From Minisyncoccus sp041650175 (GTDB taxonomy: Bacteria; Patescibacteriota; Minisyncoccia; Minisyncoccales; Minisyncoccaceae): a stretch of 49,026 nt of DNA. The position numbers and the translations under genes were made by a program. Shown one piece after another: positions 40,234 to 48,942 of the stretch (position 1 is its first letter; each line of letters starts with the position of its first letter). Location: positions 1 through 49,026 of the forward strand of contig JBAZLS010000005.1 of assembly GCA_041650175.1 (NCBI GenBank). Direction: 5' to 3'. The notes under the pieces are model-generated. The model searched no databases. It had not been told where the DNA came from and saw only the letters and a list, made by a program, of their open reading frames with translations.

Positions 40234-42516
40234 ATGAAGAAAAAAAAGAAGACAAAAATAATAGCCGTTAAAACTACTAAATCTTCTAGGAGAATGCAAA
40301 GAGAGAAGATGGCAAGGAGGGATTTTCCTTTAATCAATATCAGCCTTTCTGAAAAGACAAAGAGATACCTTTGGTCCTCTTTATCTTTTTTATTTGGATT
40401 GATTCTTTTGTTCTCATTTTTTGATATGTCAGGACAAATTGGAAAAGTTATAAAGGATGTGGTTAAGTTTTTTGTAGGTAATGTTTTTTATATCGTACCG
40501 GTAATATTTTTCTTTTTAGGTTATATTTTCCTGAAGGATGATGAATCTTATTTTGAAAATAAAAAAGTTTTACTGGTCGCCGATATAACATTTTTATTAT
40601 CTGCTATGGGATTATTCGGACTTTATGATTTTTCTCGCGATCCATCAATGAAAGATTCATTCATTTGGAATTTTTCTGGTTCTGGAGGATGGATCGGTTA
40701 TTTGTTAAGCTGGCCAACTTTGAAAGGTTTTGATTTTTGGGTTTCATTCGCGATTTTTTTCCTTGTTTTTTGTATTTCCTGTATCGTAATCGGGAATCCA
40801 TTATTTAAAAAATGGATGGAGCTGCGAGCACGATATGAATATGAAGATGAAGACGAAGAAGAAATAAAAGAGAAAAAACCGGTTATAACTTCATTAAAAG
40901 ATATTAGTAAAACAACAAAAGAAAAATTAGTTGGAGGATTTGAAGTATTAAAAAGAAAAGAAGATTCAAATGGCGCTCTTTCAACAATAGAAAAGAATGG
41001 AGGAAAGGCATTTGAAGAAAGAAAATTAGAAAATGAAGAATATAAGTATCCTCCAATAGAATTATTATCAAAAAAAACAAGTATTGCCGAAGGAGGAGAT
41101 ATTGCTTATAACTCAGCAATGATTAAAAAAACTCTCTATGATTTTCAGATTCCAGTTGAAATGGATGAGGTAAATGTCGGCCCTACTGTAACTCAATATA
41201 CATTAAAACCAGCAGAAGGCATCAGGTTGTCAAAAATAACAGCACTTCAACAGGACTTAGCTTTAGCTCTTGCAAGTCAAACTATAAGAATCGAAGCTCC
41301 TATCCCAGGACGTTCATTAGTTGGAATTGAAGTTCCAAATAAAAAAAGAGCGACAATCGGATTACGTGAGGTTTTTGATGTTCCTGAATTTCAACAATCG
41401 TCAGCATCATTACTTATGTCGCTTGGAAAAGATGTTCGCGGTATTCCTGCTTTCGCAGATTTATCCGAGATGCCTCATATGCTTGTTGGAGGAACCACTG
41501 GTTCAGGAAAAACAATTTGTTTGAACACTATTATATTAAGTTTACTTTTTAGGAATAGTCCAAAAGAAATGAAAATGATTTTGATTGATCCTAAGAGGGT
41601 AGAGTTTCCTGTTTATACTAACCTTGGTCACTTGCTTTGCCCAGTTATTTATGACGCCCAACAAACATTAGTTGCATTAAAATGGCTAGTAGGTGAAATG
41701 GAAAGAAGATTTATAGTTTTAGCAGAATCAAAGAGTAGGGATATTGAAAGTTATAATAGCAAGATGGAAAAGAAAGGCGAGGAAAAGATGTCTTTTATCG
41801 TTTTAATTATCGATGAACTTGCAGACTTAATGAGTACAAAAGGCAAGGAAATTGAGTCATATATCGTCCGTTTAGCCCAAATGTCGAGAGCAACGGGCAT
41901 TCATCTTATCCTTGCTACCCAAAGGCCGTCAGTAGAGGTTTTGACCGGCTTAATCAAAGCAAATATACCAACTAGGATTGCGCTTAAAGTGGGCTCTTTA
42001 ATTGATTCAAGAACTATTCTTGATTCCTCTGGCGCTGAGAAATTATTAGGAAAAGGAGATATGTTGTTATTATCAAAAGAATATAGCAAGCCAAGAAGAA
42101 TTCAAAATCCATATATTTCAGAACTAGAATTAAAAAAAGTTATTACGTGGATAACAGATAACAATAATATGATTGGGCCTCAGACAGGAACAGAGGAAAG
42201 TGAAGAAGGATATATCCATGTTGGAACCGAAGAAAAAAACAGCCTAACTGGTGAATTAACAAAAGCAATGGAAACTCCAGAAGCTCAGATGGATAGTTTT
42301 TATGCAAAAGAAGACCCGCTTTATGAAGAAGCAAAAAGGATGATTATTGCTTCAAAAAAAGCCTCGACATCAATGCTTCAAAGGAGACTTGGTGTTGGCT
42401 ATGCCCGTGCCGCAAGACTTATTGATATCTTAGAAGAGCGAGGAGTAGTTGGTCCTCCAGACGGGGCAAAACCAAGAGAGGTTTTAATGAAAAATGAAGA
42501 TGAAGACGAAGAATAA
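40234..42516 (+). CDS. ftsK: DNA translocase FtsK/SpoIIIE
   Basis: This 760-residue protein pumps DNA through the closing septum. It has an N-terminal lysine-rich start, four membrane helices (about 48-190), a charged linker, and the motor domain with Walker A GGTTGSGKT (419-427) and Walker B IDELADLM. The C-terminal winged-helix gamma domain (STSMLQRRLGVGYARAARLIDILEERG, cut here for brevity at its ends) reads orientation sequences. It may be on the rpoBC transcript (18-bp gap). A terminator follows. Confidence 0.96.
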   Translation: MKKKKKTKIIAVKTTKSSRRMQREKMARRDFPLINISLSEKTKRYLWSSLSFLFGLILLFSFFDMSGQIGKVIKDVVKFFVGNVFYIVPVIFFFLGYIFLKDDESYFENKKVLLVADITFLLSAMGLFGLYDFSRDPSMKDSFIWNFSGSGGWIGYLLSWPTLKGFDFWVSFAIFFLVFCISCIVIGNPLFKKWMELRARYEYEDEDEEEIKEKKPVITSLKDISKTTKEKLVGGFEVLKRKEDSNGALSTIEKNGGKAFEERKLENEEYKYPPIELLSKKTSIAEGGDIAYNSAMIKKTLYDFQIPVEMDEVNVGPTVTQYTLKPAEGIRLSKITALQQDLALALASQTIRIEAPIPGRSLVGIEVPNKKRATIGLREVFDVPEFQQSSASLLMSLGKDVRGIPAFADLSEMPHMLVGGTTGSGKTICLNTIILSLLFRNSPKEMKMILIDPKRVEFPVYTNLGHLLCPVIYDAQQTLVALKWLVGEMERRFIVLAESKSRDIESYNSKMEKKGEEKMSFIVLIIDELADLMSTKGKEIESYIVRLAQMSRATGIHLILATQRPSVEVLTGLIKANIPTRIALKVGSLIDSRTILDSSGAEKLLGKGDMLLLSKEYSKPRRIQNPYISELELKKVITWITDNNNMIGPQTGTEESEEGYIHVGTEEKNSLTGELTKAMETPEAQMDSFYAKEDPLYEEAKRMIIASKKASTSMLQRRLGVGYARAARLIDILEERGVVGPPDGAKPREVLMKNEDEDEE

Positions 42517-42520
42517 TAAC

Positions 42521-42550
42521 AAAACCCACGTTTTATCGTGGGTTTTTAAT
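42521..42550 (+). terminator. Terminator of the rpoBC-ftsK unit
   Basis: AAAACCCACG (42521-42530) and CGTGGGTTTT (42537-42546) form a perfect 10-bp stem with loop TTTTAT. Confidence 0.88.
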
Positions 42551-42577
42551 TTCAAATATTTTGTTACTAATTGCCAC

Positions 42578-42606
42578 TGGATATCAAAAAAGAATTAAGG
42601 TATAAT
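42578..42606 (+). promoter_or_regulatory. Promoter of recA
   Basis: A weak -35 TGGATA (42578-42583), 17-bp spacer, and consensus -10 TATAAT (42601-42606), 30 bp before the ATG. I see no LexA-type operator around it. Confidence 0.5.
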
Positions 42607-42635
42607 CAAATATATTTACATTTAATCAAAAAAAT

Positions 42636-43694
42636 ATGGCTAAGAAAAAAACAGCAGATAAAATAAAAATAAATTTAGAAGAAGCAATTTCTGAAATTAA
42701 AGAACGATTTGGAGAAGGTGCAATAATGAAGCTAAAAGATGCTCAAAAAGTAAACGTAGATGTTGTTCCTACCGGATCGCTTTCTCTTGATATCGCACTC
42801 GGTGTTATGGGAATTCCCAGAGGAAGAATCATCGAAATCTATGGAGGGGAGAGTTCTGGAAAAACAACAATATCTTTAAGTATCGTCGCTGAAGCTCAGA
42901 AAAAAGGCGGAATAGCTGCTTTTATTGATGCTGAACATGCATTGGATCCAGATTATGCAAAAAGGATTGGAGTAAATGTCGATGACTTGCTTATATCTCA
43001 GCCAGACTCGGCCGAACAAGGATTGCAAATAGTAGAAAGCCTTGTAAGGTCAGGAGAAGTTGATATTATAGTTGTTGATTCTGTCGCAGCATTAGTTCCG
43101 AAAGCAGAAGTAGCAGGCGAGATGGGGGAACTCCAGATTGGTCTCCAAGCCAGATTGATGTCTCAGGCGCTTAGGAAATTATCCAGCATTGTTGCCAAGA
43201 CAAAAACTATTGTTATATTTATTAATCAGACAAGAATGAAAGTAGGGATTATTTTTGGCAATCCAGAAACAACCCCCGGAGGTCTTGCTTTAAAATTTTA
43301 CAGTTCAGTCAGGCTTGAACTTAGGCGTATTGCCCAGATAAAACAAGGAGATGCAATTATTGGCTCTAGAGTAAGAGCTAAGGTTGTAAAAAATAAAGTA
43401 GCTGCGCCATTCAAAACAGCTGAATTCGATATTTATTACAATGAAGGAATTTCAAGATATTCAGAATTAATTGCTCTTGCAGTAAAAGAAGGAATAATTA
43501 AAAAATCAGGTTCGTTCCTTGCATACAAAGATGAAAAACTTGGACAAGGAATGGAAAAATCAAAAGAAGCTTTGAAAGAAAATCCAAAAATGTACGAGGA
43601 AATCAAAACATTAATACTTAAAAAAGTGGAAGAAGAAGGAGTTAATTTCGACCCAATCCCAGCAGGAGAAACAGAAGCATCTTCCGAAGAATAA
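42636..43694 (+). CDS. recA: Recombinase RecA
   Basis: This 352-residue protein forms filaments on single-stranded DNA for homologous recombination. Walker A is G70-G-E-S-S-G-K-T (the first Pro of the usual GPESSGKT is Gly), Walker B IIVVDSVAALVP, and the L2 region FINQTRMKVGIIFGNPETTP with GGLALKFYSSVRLE. The C-terminal domain is intact with an acidic tail. Single-gene unit with its own promoter and terminator. Confidence 0.98.
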   Translation: MAKKKTADKIKINLEEAISEIKERFGEGAIMKLKDAQKVNVDVVPTGSLSLDIALGVMGIPRGRIIEIYGGESSGKTTISLSIVAEAQKKGGIAAFIDAEHALDPDYAKRIGVNVDDLLISQPDSAEQGLQIVESLVRSGEVDIIVVDSVAALVPKAEVAGEMGELQIGLQARLMSQALRKLSSIVAKTKTIVIFINQTRMKVGIIFGNPETTPGGLALKFYSSVRLELRRIAQIKQGDAIIGSRVRAKVVKNKVAAPFKTAEFDIYYNEGISRYSELIALAVKEGIIKKSGSFLAYKDEKLGQGMEKSKEALKENPKMYEEIKTLILKKVEEEGVNFDPIPAGETEASSEE

Positions 43695-43706
43695 TATTTA
43701 AGAAGA

Positions 43707-43732
43707 AAAAAACAGGCCTAAGCCTGTTTTTT
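43707..43732. terminator. Bidirectional terminator between recA and rpsR
   Basis: AAAAAACAGGC (43707-43717 with one base shift) pairs with GCCTGTTTTTT (43722-43732) around CTAA. It serves recA on the plus strand and the rpsF-ssb-rpsR operon on the minus strand. Confidence 0.85.
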
Positions 43733-43733
43733 G

Positions 43734-43931
43734 CTATCTTGAAACAAATGGAATCAAAGCGAGCAATCTTGCTCGTTTAACAGCTTTCGCTAATTCTCTT
43801 TGATGTTTTGCACAAAGACCAGTTTTCTTCTTGCCTTTGATCTTAGATGATTTTGAAACAAATCTTTCTAATAGTTCAGTATTGTGAAAATCTATTTCGA
43901 CAATATTTTTCTTACAAAAATAACAGAACAT
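43734..43931 (-). CDS. rpsR: Ribosomal protein bS18
   Basis: I start at the ATG at 43931 (65 aa); the frame could begin at a TTG five codons earlier. The N-terminal CYFC and the later C with KHQREL form the zinc-binding set of the four-cysteine/histidine S18 type. KTGLCAKHQRELAKAVKRAR and ALIPFV are conserved S18 signatures. S18 pairs with S6 on the 30S platform. It is last in the rpsF-ssb-rpsR operon. No rplI follows. Confidence 0.95.
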   Translation of the reverse strand: MFCYFCKKNIVEIDFHNTELLERFVSKSSKIKGKKKTGLCAKHQRELAKAVKRARLLALIPFVSR

Positions 43932-43966
43932 AATTTTATTATACAATATATTAATTAAATAAAAAT

Positions 43967-44446
43967 CTAAAAGGGAATATCTTTTATATCAATTTCTTCT
44001 CCATCTTCTATGATTGGAATATTCTCGTCAATTTCTTCCTTTAAACCTTTTTTATTTTTTGGTGCAGGGGAATCAAACGATTTGCCAATATCACTGCCAT
44101 AATTTGATGATATGCCAGCTGATTTTGGTCCTAATTGCATTGCTTCTCCAACAATTTCAGTAGTAATTCTTTTGTTACCACTTTTATCTTCCCAGCTTCT
44201 ATTTTGAAGCCTTCCTTCTATGAGGACTAATGATCCCTTTGTTAAAAATTGAGAAGCAATTTCTGCTTGTCTCGCCCACAATACTACACGATGGAATTGA
44301 GAATCTTCTTTCTTCTGTCCCGAGGCATCTTTATATACTCTATTTGTTGCAAGTGAAAAACTACAAACACTTTGCCCTGATGGCGTTCTTTTGAGCTCTA
44401 TATCAGAAGCAACTCTGCCTACTAAGAAAACTTTATTTAAATTCAT
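43967..44446 (-). CDS. ssb: Single-stranded DNA-binding protein
   Basis: This 159-residue protein has an OB fold opening with MNLNKVFLVGRVASDIELKR, then FSLATNRVYKDASGQKKEDS and the WARQAEIASQFLTKGSLVLIEGRL block. A disordered linker and an acidic C-terminal tip (DIKDIPF) recruit partner proteins, as in other SSBs. It protects single-stranded DNA in replication, repair and DNA uptake. Its position between rpsF and rpsR is the usual bacterial arrangement. Confidence 0.97.
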   Translation of the reverse strand: MNLNKVFLVGRVASDIELKRTPSGQSVCSFSLATNRVYKDASGQKKEDSQFHRVVLWARQAEIASQFLTKGSLVLIEGRLQNRSWEDKSGNKRITTEIVGEAMQLGPKSAGISSNYGSDIGKSFDSPAPKNKKGLKEEIDENIPIIEDGEEIDIKDIPF

Positions 44447-44465
44447 ACGTGTTTTTTAAATTGAA

Positions 44466-44951
44466 TTATTCTTGATCTAATAATTCATCCAATTCTTCAA
44501 ATTGGACTTTTTTCTTTATTTCTACTTTAGCCGGCTCTTCAGTCTTTACTTTTTCAGTCTCAAGGTTAGCCAAAGCTTCTTTAGCTGCTTGCTCTTCTTC
44601 ATTAGCTTTTTCTGTCTTATGAGTTGATGGTCTTTCTCTTTTGACTTTCAATTCTTCTTTTCTAATGATTAAGTGGCGAATTATATTTTTTTCAGCCTTT
44701 ATGGCTTTTTCTACTGCATCTAGAATTTCCTTTTTATCGGTCATTCCTTCTGCCGGGGTAAAATTAAAATATACAAGCCAAGCCTCAGTTTCTTTTAAGA
44801 TTGGATAAGCAAGTTTTTTCTTATCAATAATCTTCTCGCTAATGGCCTTACCGTATTTTTCAACTTTGCTTTCGATTCCGGCAATTACAGCAATTGCTTC
44901 CTCTTCAGAAAGTCTTGTTGATACTAACAGATTTATTTCGTAAAAAGACAT
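44466..44951 (-). CDS. rpsF: Ribosomal protein bS6 with long C-terminal extension
   Basis: Residues 1-105 are the S6 fold (YEINLLVSTRLSEEEAIAVI at the start, IIDKKKLAYPILKETEAWLV in the middle). The family is usually about 95-100 aa; here about 55 extra residues, rich in Glu, Lys and Ala, follow (EKANEEEQAAKEALANLETE). The extension is probably disordered or helical on the 30S surface. First gene of the operon, behind a good promoter at 45017-45045. Confidence 0.93.
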   Translation of the reverse strand: MSFYEINLLVSTRLSEEEAIAVIAGIESKVEKYGKAISEKIIDKKKLAYPILKETEAWLVYFNFTPAEGMTDKKEILDAVEKAIKAEKNIIRHLIIRKEELKVKRERPSTHKTEKANEEEQAAKEALANLETEKVKTEEPAKVEIKKKVQFEELDELLDQE

Positions 44952-45016
44952 TTTCTTTCTTTACATTAATTATATCCTTCAAACGTCTCGAAGGCGATGG
45001 CATTTGAATTAGATAT

Positions 45017-45045
45017 AATATAACAAGTTTTTGTTGGTAGGTCAA
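45017..45045 (-). promoter_or_regulatory. Promoter of the rpsF-ssb-rpsR operon
   Basis: On the minus strand: -35 TTGACC (45045-45040), exactly 17 bp, -10 TATATT (45022-45017). The leader of about 60 nt contains a hairpin built on CCTTC/GAAGG (near 44977-44995). Confidence 0.65.
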
Positions 45046-45111
45046 GTAAAAAATTTCTATAATTTTACCCGCAATTTGATATGAAATAAAATATTTTTAT
45101 AAAAAAATACT

Positions 45112-45139
45112 TTGCTTTCTTATAATAATCTGATAAAAT
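45112..45139 (+). promoter_or_regulatory. Promoter of the LamG pseudopilin gene
   Basis: -35 TTGCTT (45112-45117), 16-bp spacer, -10 TAAAAT (45134-45139) within TGATAAAAT, 27 bp before the ATG. Confidence 0.5.
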
Positions 45140-45166
45140 CAATACATAAGAATTACTTTTTAATCT

Positions 45167-46054
45167 ATGTTTATTAAACTTGAAAAAGGATTCACTTTGA
45201 TTGAAATATTAGCTTCAGTGGCAATTATTGCGCTTTTGGCTGGTATAACAATGATAAATTTTATAGAACCCCAACAAAGCGCTAATTTAGCAAAACTAAA
45301 ATCAAGCTGGGCAATAACAGAGGGGAAGTATATAGGAAATTTAGTCGGGAAATGGACTTTTGACGAAGGAACAGGTTCTGTAGCAAATGATAGTACTGAT
45401 TCTAAAAATAATGGAGTTATTAGTGGAGCGACATGGGTAACAACTGATAAGAATTGTATTTCAGGAAAATGTCTAAGTTTTGATGGAGTTAATGATCATA
45501 TTGATATACCAAATTCTACAGTTTTTGATTTACAAACTTTATCTATTTCCGCTTGGGTTTATTCTACTAATTATGATCAAAACGGATTTATTTTTGAAAA
45601 AGGGCCTGTAAATACACAATATTCTTTCTTTTTTCAAACTGGTAGCCTAATTTTTAGAAGTTATAATACCACTCCAACAATTGATGATTTAAGCTTAACA
45701 TTGAGTACCGCAGGAATAACTAATTCTAATTGGTATTATGTTGTAGCTACTTATAATGGCGCAAATAAAATAATTTATGTTAATGGAGTTGAAAAAGGAA
45801 GAAAGGCTTATGCTCAAACTTTAAAAACAGGCCAGTCAGGAGAAACAATTGGAATATATGGTCTTTACGATGGGTATCCTTTTGTTGGTACAATTGATGA
45901 AGTTTCTATTTATTCTGGGGCAATTACCATTTCCCAAATCAGATCAGATTATTTAGCAGGATTAGACAAATTGTTAGCAAAAAATCTTATTACTCAAACA
46001 GATTATAATCAAAGAATAGCAGAAATAGAAAAAAATAATGTAGCAGAAAAATAA
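45167..46054 (+). CDS. Pseudopilin fused to a LamG-like domain
   Basis: This 295-residue protein begins with a prepilin leader and helix (KLEKG, then FTLIEILASVAIIALLAGIT, Glu at mature position 5). Residues about 57-255 form a concanavalin A/LamG-like beta-sandwich: LVGKWTFDEGTGSVANDSTD, SGKCLSFDGVNDHIDIPNS, TLSISAWVYS, and GTIDEVSIYSGAITISQI. Such domains bind sugars or cell surfaces. The fusion suggests an adhesive minor pilin displayed on the pilus. It has its own promoter, 15 kb from the main pilus cluster. The next gene starts 1 bp after its stop. Confidence 0.88.
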   Translation: MFIKLEKGFTLIEILASVAIIALLAGITMINFIEPQQSANLAKLKSSWAITEGKYIGNLVGKWTFDEGTGSVANDSTDSKNNGVISGATWVTTDKNCISGKCLSFDGVNDHIDIPNSTVFDLQTLSISAWVYSTNYDQNGFIFEKGPVNTQYSFFFQTGSLIFRSYNTTPTIDDLSLTLSTAGITNSNWYYVVATYNGANKIIYVNGVEKGRKAYAQTLKTGQSGETIGIYGLYDGYPFVGTIDEVSIYSGAITISQIRSDYLAGLDKLLAKNLITQTDYNQRIAEIEKNNVAEK

Positions 46055-46055
46055 A

Positions 46056-47381
46056 ATGAGCATATTCAAAGCATACGACGTAAGAGGCATCTATCCTGAA
46101 GAAGTAAACGAAGATTGGGCATATAAAATTGGGAGGAGTTTTGCAGTTTTTCTCCAGAAAGAAATAGGGAGGGAAGACATAAAAATAGTTTTAGCAAAGG
46201 ATAATAGATTGTCTTCTGATAGTCTATATAGTGAAGCTAAAAGAGGTTTACTTGATCAAGGAGTTGATATTATCGAAATTGGTCTTGCTTCAACTCCGAT
46301 GCTATATTTTGCAGTTGCAAATTACGGATTTGATGGGGGAATTAGCGTGACTTGTAGCCATAACACAAAAGAATATAATGGCTTTAAGATTGTACGAGGC
46401 GGAGCTTTTCCGATCGGAGAAGATAGTGGACTAAAAGAAATAGAAGATTTGGCTAATAATAGTTTTATTAATCCAGAAAGGAAGGGGCAATCACAAGAAA
46501 AAGAAATACTTAGCGATTACATAAAAAAGAATGAAATTGTAGGTGATTATCCATTCAAAGTATTTATTGATACTGCCAATGGTGTTGCTGGGCTTCCAGC
46601 TAGTAAGGTATTAAACAGAGATAATTTTATTAGTATCTTTGGAGAGTTAGATGGTAATTTTCCTAACCACGATCCCAATCCTCTCAAAGAGGGAAGTCTT
46701 AATATTCTTTGTAGTAAAATTATTGAACAAAATGGCGATTTAGGAATAGCCTTTGATGGTGACGGGGATAGAGTATTTTTTGTAGATGAAAAAGGAGCTC
46801 TGATTTCTTCAGATTTAATTCTAGCCTTATGTGCAGAACATCTGCTCAAGAATAATAAGAGCGCAAAAATATTATACGATATTCGTTGTAGCAATATCGT
46901 AAAAGAGGTGATTGAAAATAATGGCGGAATTGGAATTATGAGTAAAGTCGGACATTCTTTCATCAAGAAAATAATGAGAGAGCAAGATATACTTTTTGGA
47001 GGAGAATATTCCGGACATTTTTATTCTAAGAATGATTATTTTGCTGAAAATCCATTTATGGTAGTGGCTATTATTTTGGCTGAAATGAAAAAACAAGGAA
47101 AGCCAATATCAGAAATAATCGGCAAATACAAAAAATATTTCCATTCAGGGGAAATAAATTTTAAAGTTGAAGATAAGGAAGTCAAGATTAACAAGGTAAG
47201 AGAAAAGTATAAAAACGGAAAGCTATCAATATTAGATGGAGTTCGGATTGATTTTGAAAAATGGTGGTTTTCACTTAGAGCTTCAAATACAGAACCATTG
47301 CTCAGATTGATTATTGAAGCTGAAACAGAAGAATTATTACAGGAAATGATTGAGGAAATAAGCAAAATCATAGCAGAATAA
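46056..47381 (+). CDS. manB: Phosphomannomutase/phosphoglucomutase
   Basis: This 441-residue alpha-D-phosphohexomutase converts hexose 6-phosphate to hexose 1-phosphate for sugar-nucleotide synthesis. The phosphoserine is S101 in TCSHNTKEYNGFK (usually SHNP). Mg2+ is bound by FDGDGDR with D234, D236 and D238; the sugar-binding loop is GGEYSGHFY and the C-terminal phosphate-binding loop RASNTEPLLRL. All four domains are present. Mannose or glucose specificity cannot be told from sequence, so the symbol is tentative. A terminator overlaps its end. Confidence 0.92.
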   Translation: MSIFKAYDVRGIYPEEVNEDWAYKIGRSFAVFLQKEIGREDIKIVLAKDNRLSSDSLYSEAKRGLLDQGVDIIEIGLASTPMLYFAVANYGFDGGISVTCSHNTKEYNGFKIVRGGAFPIGEDSGLKEIEDLANNSFINPERKGQSQEKEILSDYIKKNEIVGDYPFKVFIDTANGVAGLPASKVLNRDNFISIFGELDGNFPNHDPNPLKEGSLNILCSKIIEQNGDLGIAFDGDGDRVFFVDEKGALISSDLILALCAEHLLKNNKSAKILYDIRCSNIVKEVIENNGGIGIMSKVGHSFIKKIMREQDILFGGEYSGHFYSKNDYFAENPFMVVAIILAEMKKQGKPISEIIGKYKKYFHSGEINFKVEDKEVKINKVREKYKNGKLSILDGVRIDFEKWWFSLRASNTEPLLRLIIEAETEELLQEMIEEISKIIAE

Positions 47382-47408
47382 AACAAGGCATTATGCCTTG
47401 TTTTATTT
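47380..47408. terminator. Bidirectional terminator between the mutase and trpS
   Basis: AAAACAAGGCA (47380-47390) and TGCCTTGTTTT (47394-47404) form a perfect 11-bp stem with loop TTA, between convergent genes. Confidence 0.88.
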
Positions 47409-48385
47409 TACTTTAATCCCATATTTTTTCGCACGATTTTCATTGTTTCTTCAGCTATTGCTCTTGCTTTATTTGCTCCCTTTTCTAATTCCTTCCAGAC
47501 ATAGTCAGGATTTTTTTCGTATTCTTTTTTCTTTTCTCTAATTGGTTTCAAATTTTCAATTAATATTTCAGCTGTAGCCTTTTTAAAATCTCCATATCCT
47601 TTACCGGAAAATTCTTCTTCAATTTTCTTAATCGGTTCTCCAGAAAATACGGAATATATTGTTAAAAGATTAGAAATCCCTTTTTTATACTCAGAATCAA
47701 ATTTTATTTCATTATTAGAATCAGTTGTTGCCGACATCAATTTTTGCATTATTAAATCTGGTTCTTCAAATAAACTGATACTTCCTTTACCATTATCGCT
47801 TTTGCTCATCTTTTTTTCTGGATCGGTTAATGACATTATTGTCGCGCCTTGCTTAGGTATCATCGGTTCAGGGATTACAAAAGTTTTTCCATATTTATTA
47901 TTAAATCTTTCGGCAGTATCTCGGGCAAGCTCCAGATGCTGTTTTTGGTCTTTTCCAATCGGAACAACCTCCGTATTATAAAGCAGGATATCCGCTGCCA
48001 TAAGAATAGGGTAGTTTAGCAATCCAGCATTTATACTTTCTTTATGTTTTTTTGATTTATCTTTAAATTGAGTCATTCGTTGCAATTCTCCAACAGGAAT
48101 TGTTGTTCCCAGTAGCCAAGCTAACTCAGAATGTTCTTTCACCTGAGATTGAATGAAATATGTGCATCTGTCAGGATTGATGCCAGCAGCAAGATATGTA
48201 GTTGCTAAATCAAAGATATTTTTTTGTAAATCTTTTACTTCATACGGAGTAGTTATGGCATGCCAATCAACCACGCAAAAAATACAATCATCTTTTTTTT
48301 GTATTTCTACCCATTGTTTTAGTGACCCGATATAATTTCCAATATGCAAATCGCCAGTTGGTCTTATTCCGCTAAATATTTTCAT
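47408..48385 (-). CDS. trpS: Tryptophanyl-tRNA synthetase
   Basis: This 325-residue class I synthetase attaches tryptophan to tRNA-Trp. The HIGH-type motif is H14-I-G-N (GDLHIGNYIGS) and the KMSKS loop is at 192-196. Between them, GLLNYPILMAADILLYNTEV and PIGKDQKQHLELARD are characteristic of TrpS. Length is normal for bacteria. Single-gene unit sharing a terminator with the mutase gene. Confidence 0.97.
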   Translation of the reverse strand: MKIFSGIRPTGDLHIGNYIGSLKQWVEIQKKDDCIFCVVDWHAITTPYEVKDLQKNIFDLATTYLAAGINPDRCTYFIQSQVKEHSELAWLLGTTIPVGELQRMTQFKDKSKKHKESINAGLLNYPILMAADILLYNTEVVPIGKDQKQHLELARDTAERFNNKYGKTFVIPEPMIPKQGATIMSLTDPEKKMSKSDNGKGSISLFEEPDLIMQKLMSATTDSNNEIKFDSEYKKGISNLLTIYSVFSGEPIKKIEEEFSGKGYGDFKKATAEILIENLKPIREKKKEYEKNPDYVWKELEKGANKARAIAEETMKIVRKNMGLK

Positions 48386-48559
48386 ACAGATAATAATAAT
48401 TATTTATAGTTTTTATATTATCACAAATTAACAAAAAAAGAAGCTAATACTTCTCTTTGATAATTTTAATAACTTGCCTCCACTTAAAAAAAATGAGACA
48501 GAAGAAAATTCGTTCAATTCTAGAAAGGTTCTCATACATTTTAGCCATACCAATATGAT

Positions 48560-48832
48560 TTAAGCAAATGTAATCGTTTTCAAATAGTCTACACTTAGGA
48601 AATATAAGTACTGGAGAATATATTTGTTTTTCCAGTTTTTAATTTCCTCAGATTTGGTATCAACGGGAAGCTCAAGATGAATTTTTCGCAGAATATCTAA
48701 CTCGGGATCAGTAGAAAAATTTTTAATCCTCAGTAAAAATCTTAGAATTTCTTTTGCATGTCGGTTTCTCAAAAACAGTTCTTCTGCGAAAGATAGTCTA
48801 GGCGGTTTGTACGCTCTATTTGTTTTATACAT
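48560..48832 (-). CDS. Small protein of unknown function
   Basis: I use the ATG at 48832 (90 aa), which has GAGGT six bases upstream, one of few clear ribosome-binding sites in this window; an in-frame TTG lies four codons earlier. The product is basic and helical (LSFAEELFLRNRHAKEILRF, then EEIKNWKNKYILQYLYFLSV), with no membrane segment. I do not recognise a family. Confidence 0.5.
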   Translation of the reverse strand: MYKTNRAYKPPRLSFAEELFLRNRHAKEILRFLLRIKNFSTDPELDILRKIHLELPVDTKSEEIKNWKNKYILQYLYFLSVDYLKTITFA

Positions 48833-48942
48833 GATCAACCTCAAATTGTTAAATTACTTGAAATGAACTTATCATGATAACTATCTTTTTTCAATTAAAT
48901 GTACTGGTCCACATGATATGATACAGTCGAACTTTTAAAAAT

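Noticed and set aside
43932..43946. TTG start for rpsR
   Set aside because: S18 proteins normally begin close to the first zinc cysteine; the ATG at 43931 gives that form.
44952..45010. S6:S18-binding leader of rpsF
   Set aside because: A hairpin is present, but I do not see the bulged CCG that marks the known autoregulatory motif.
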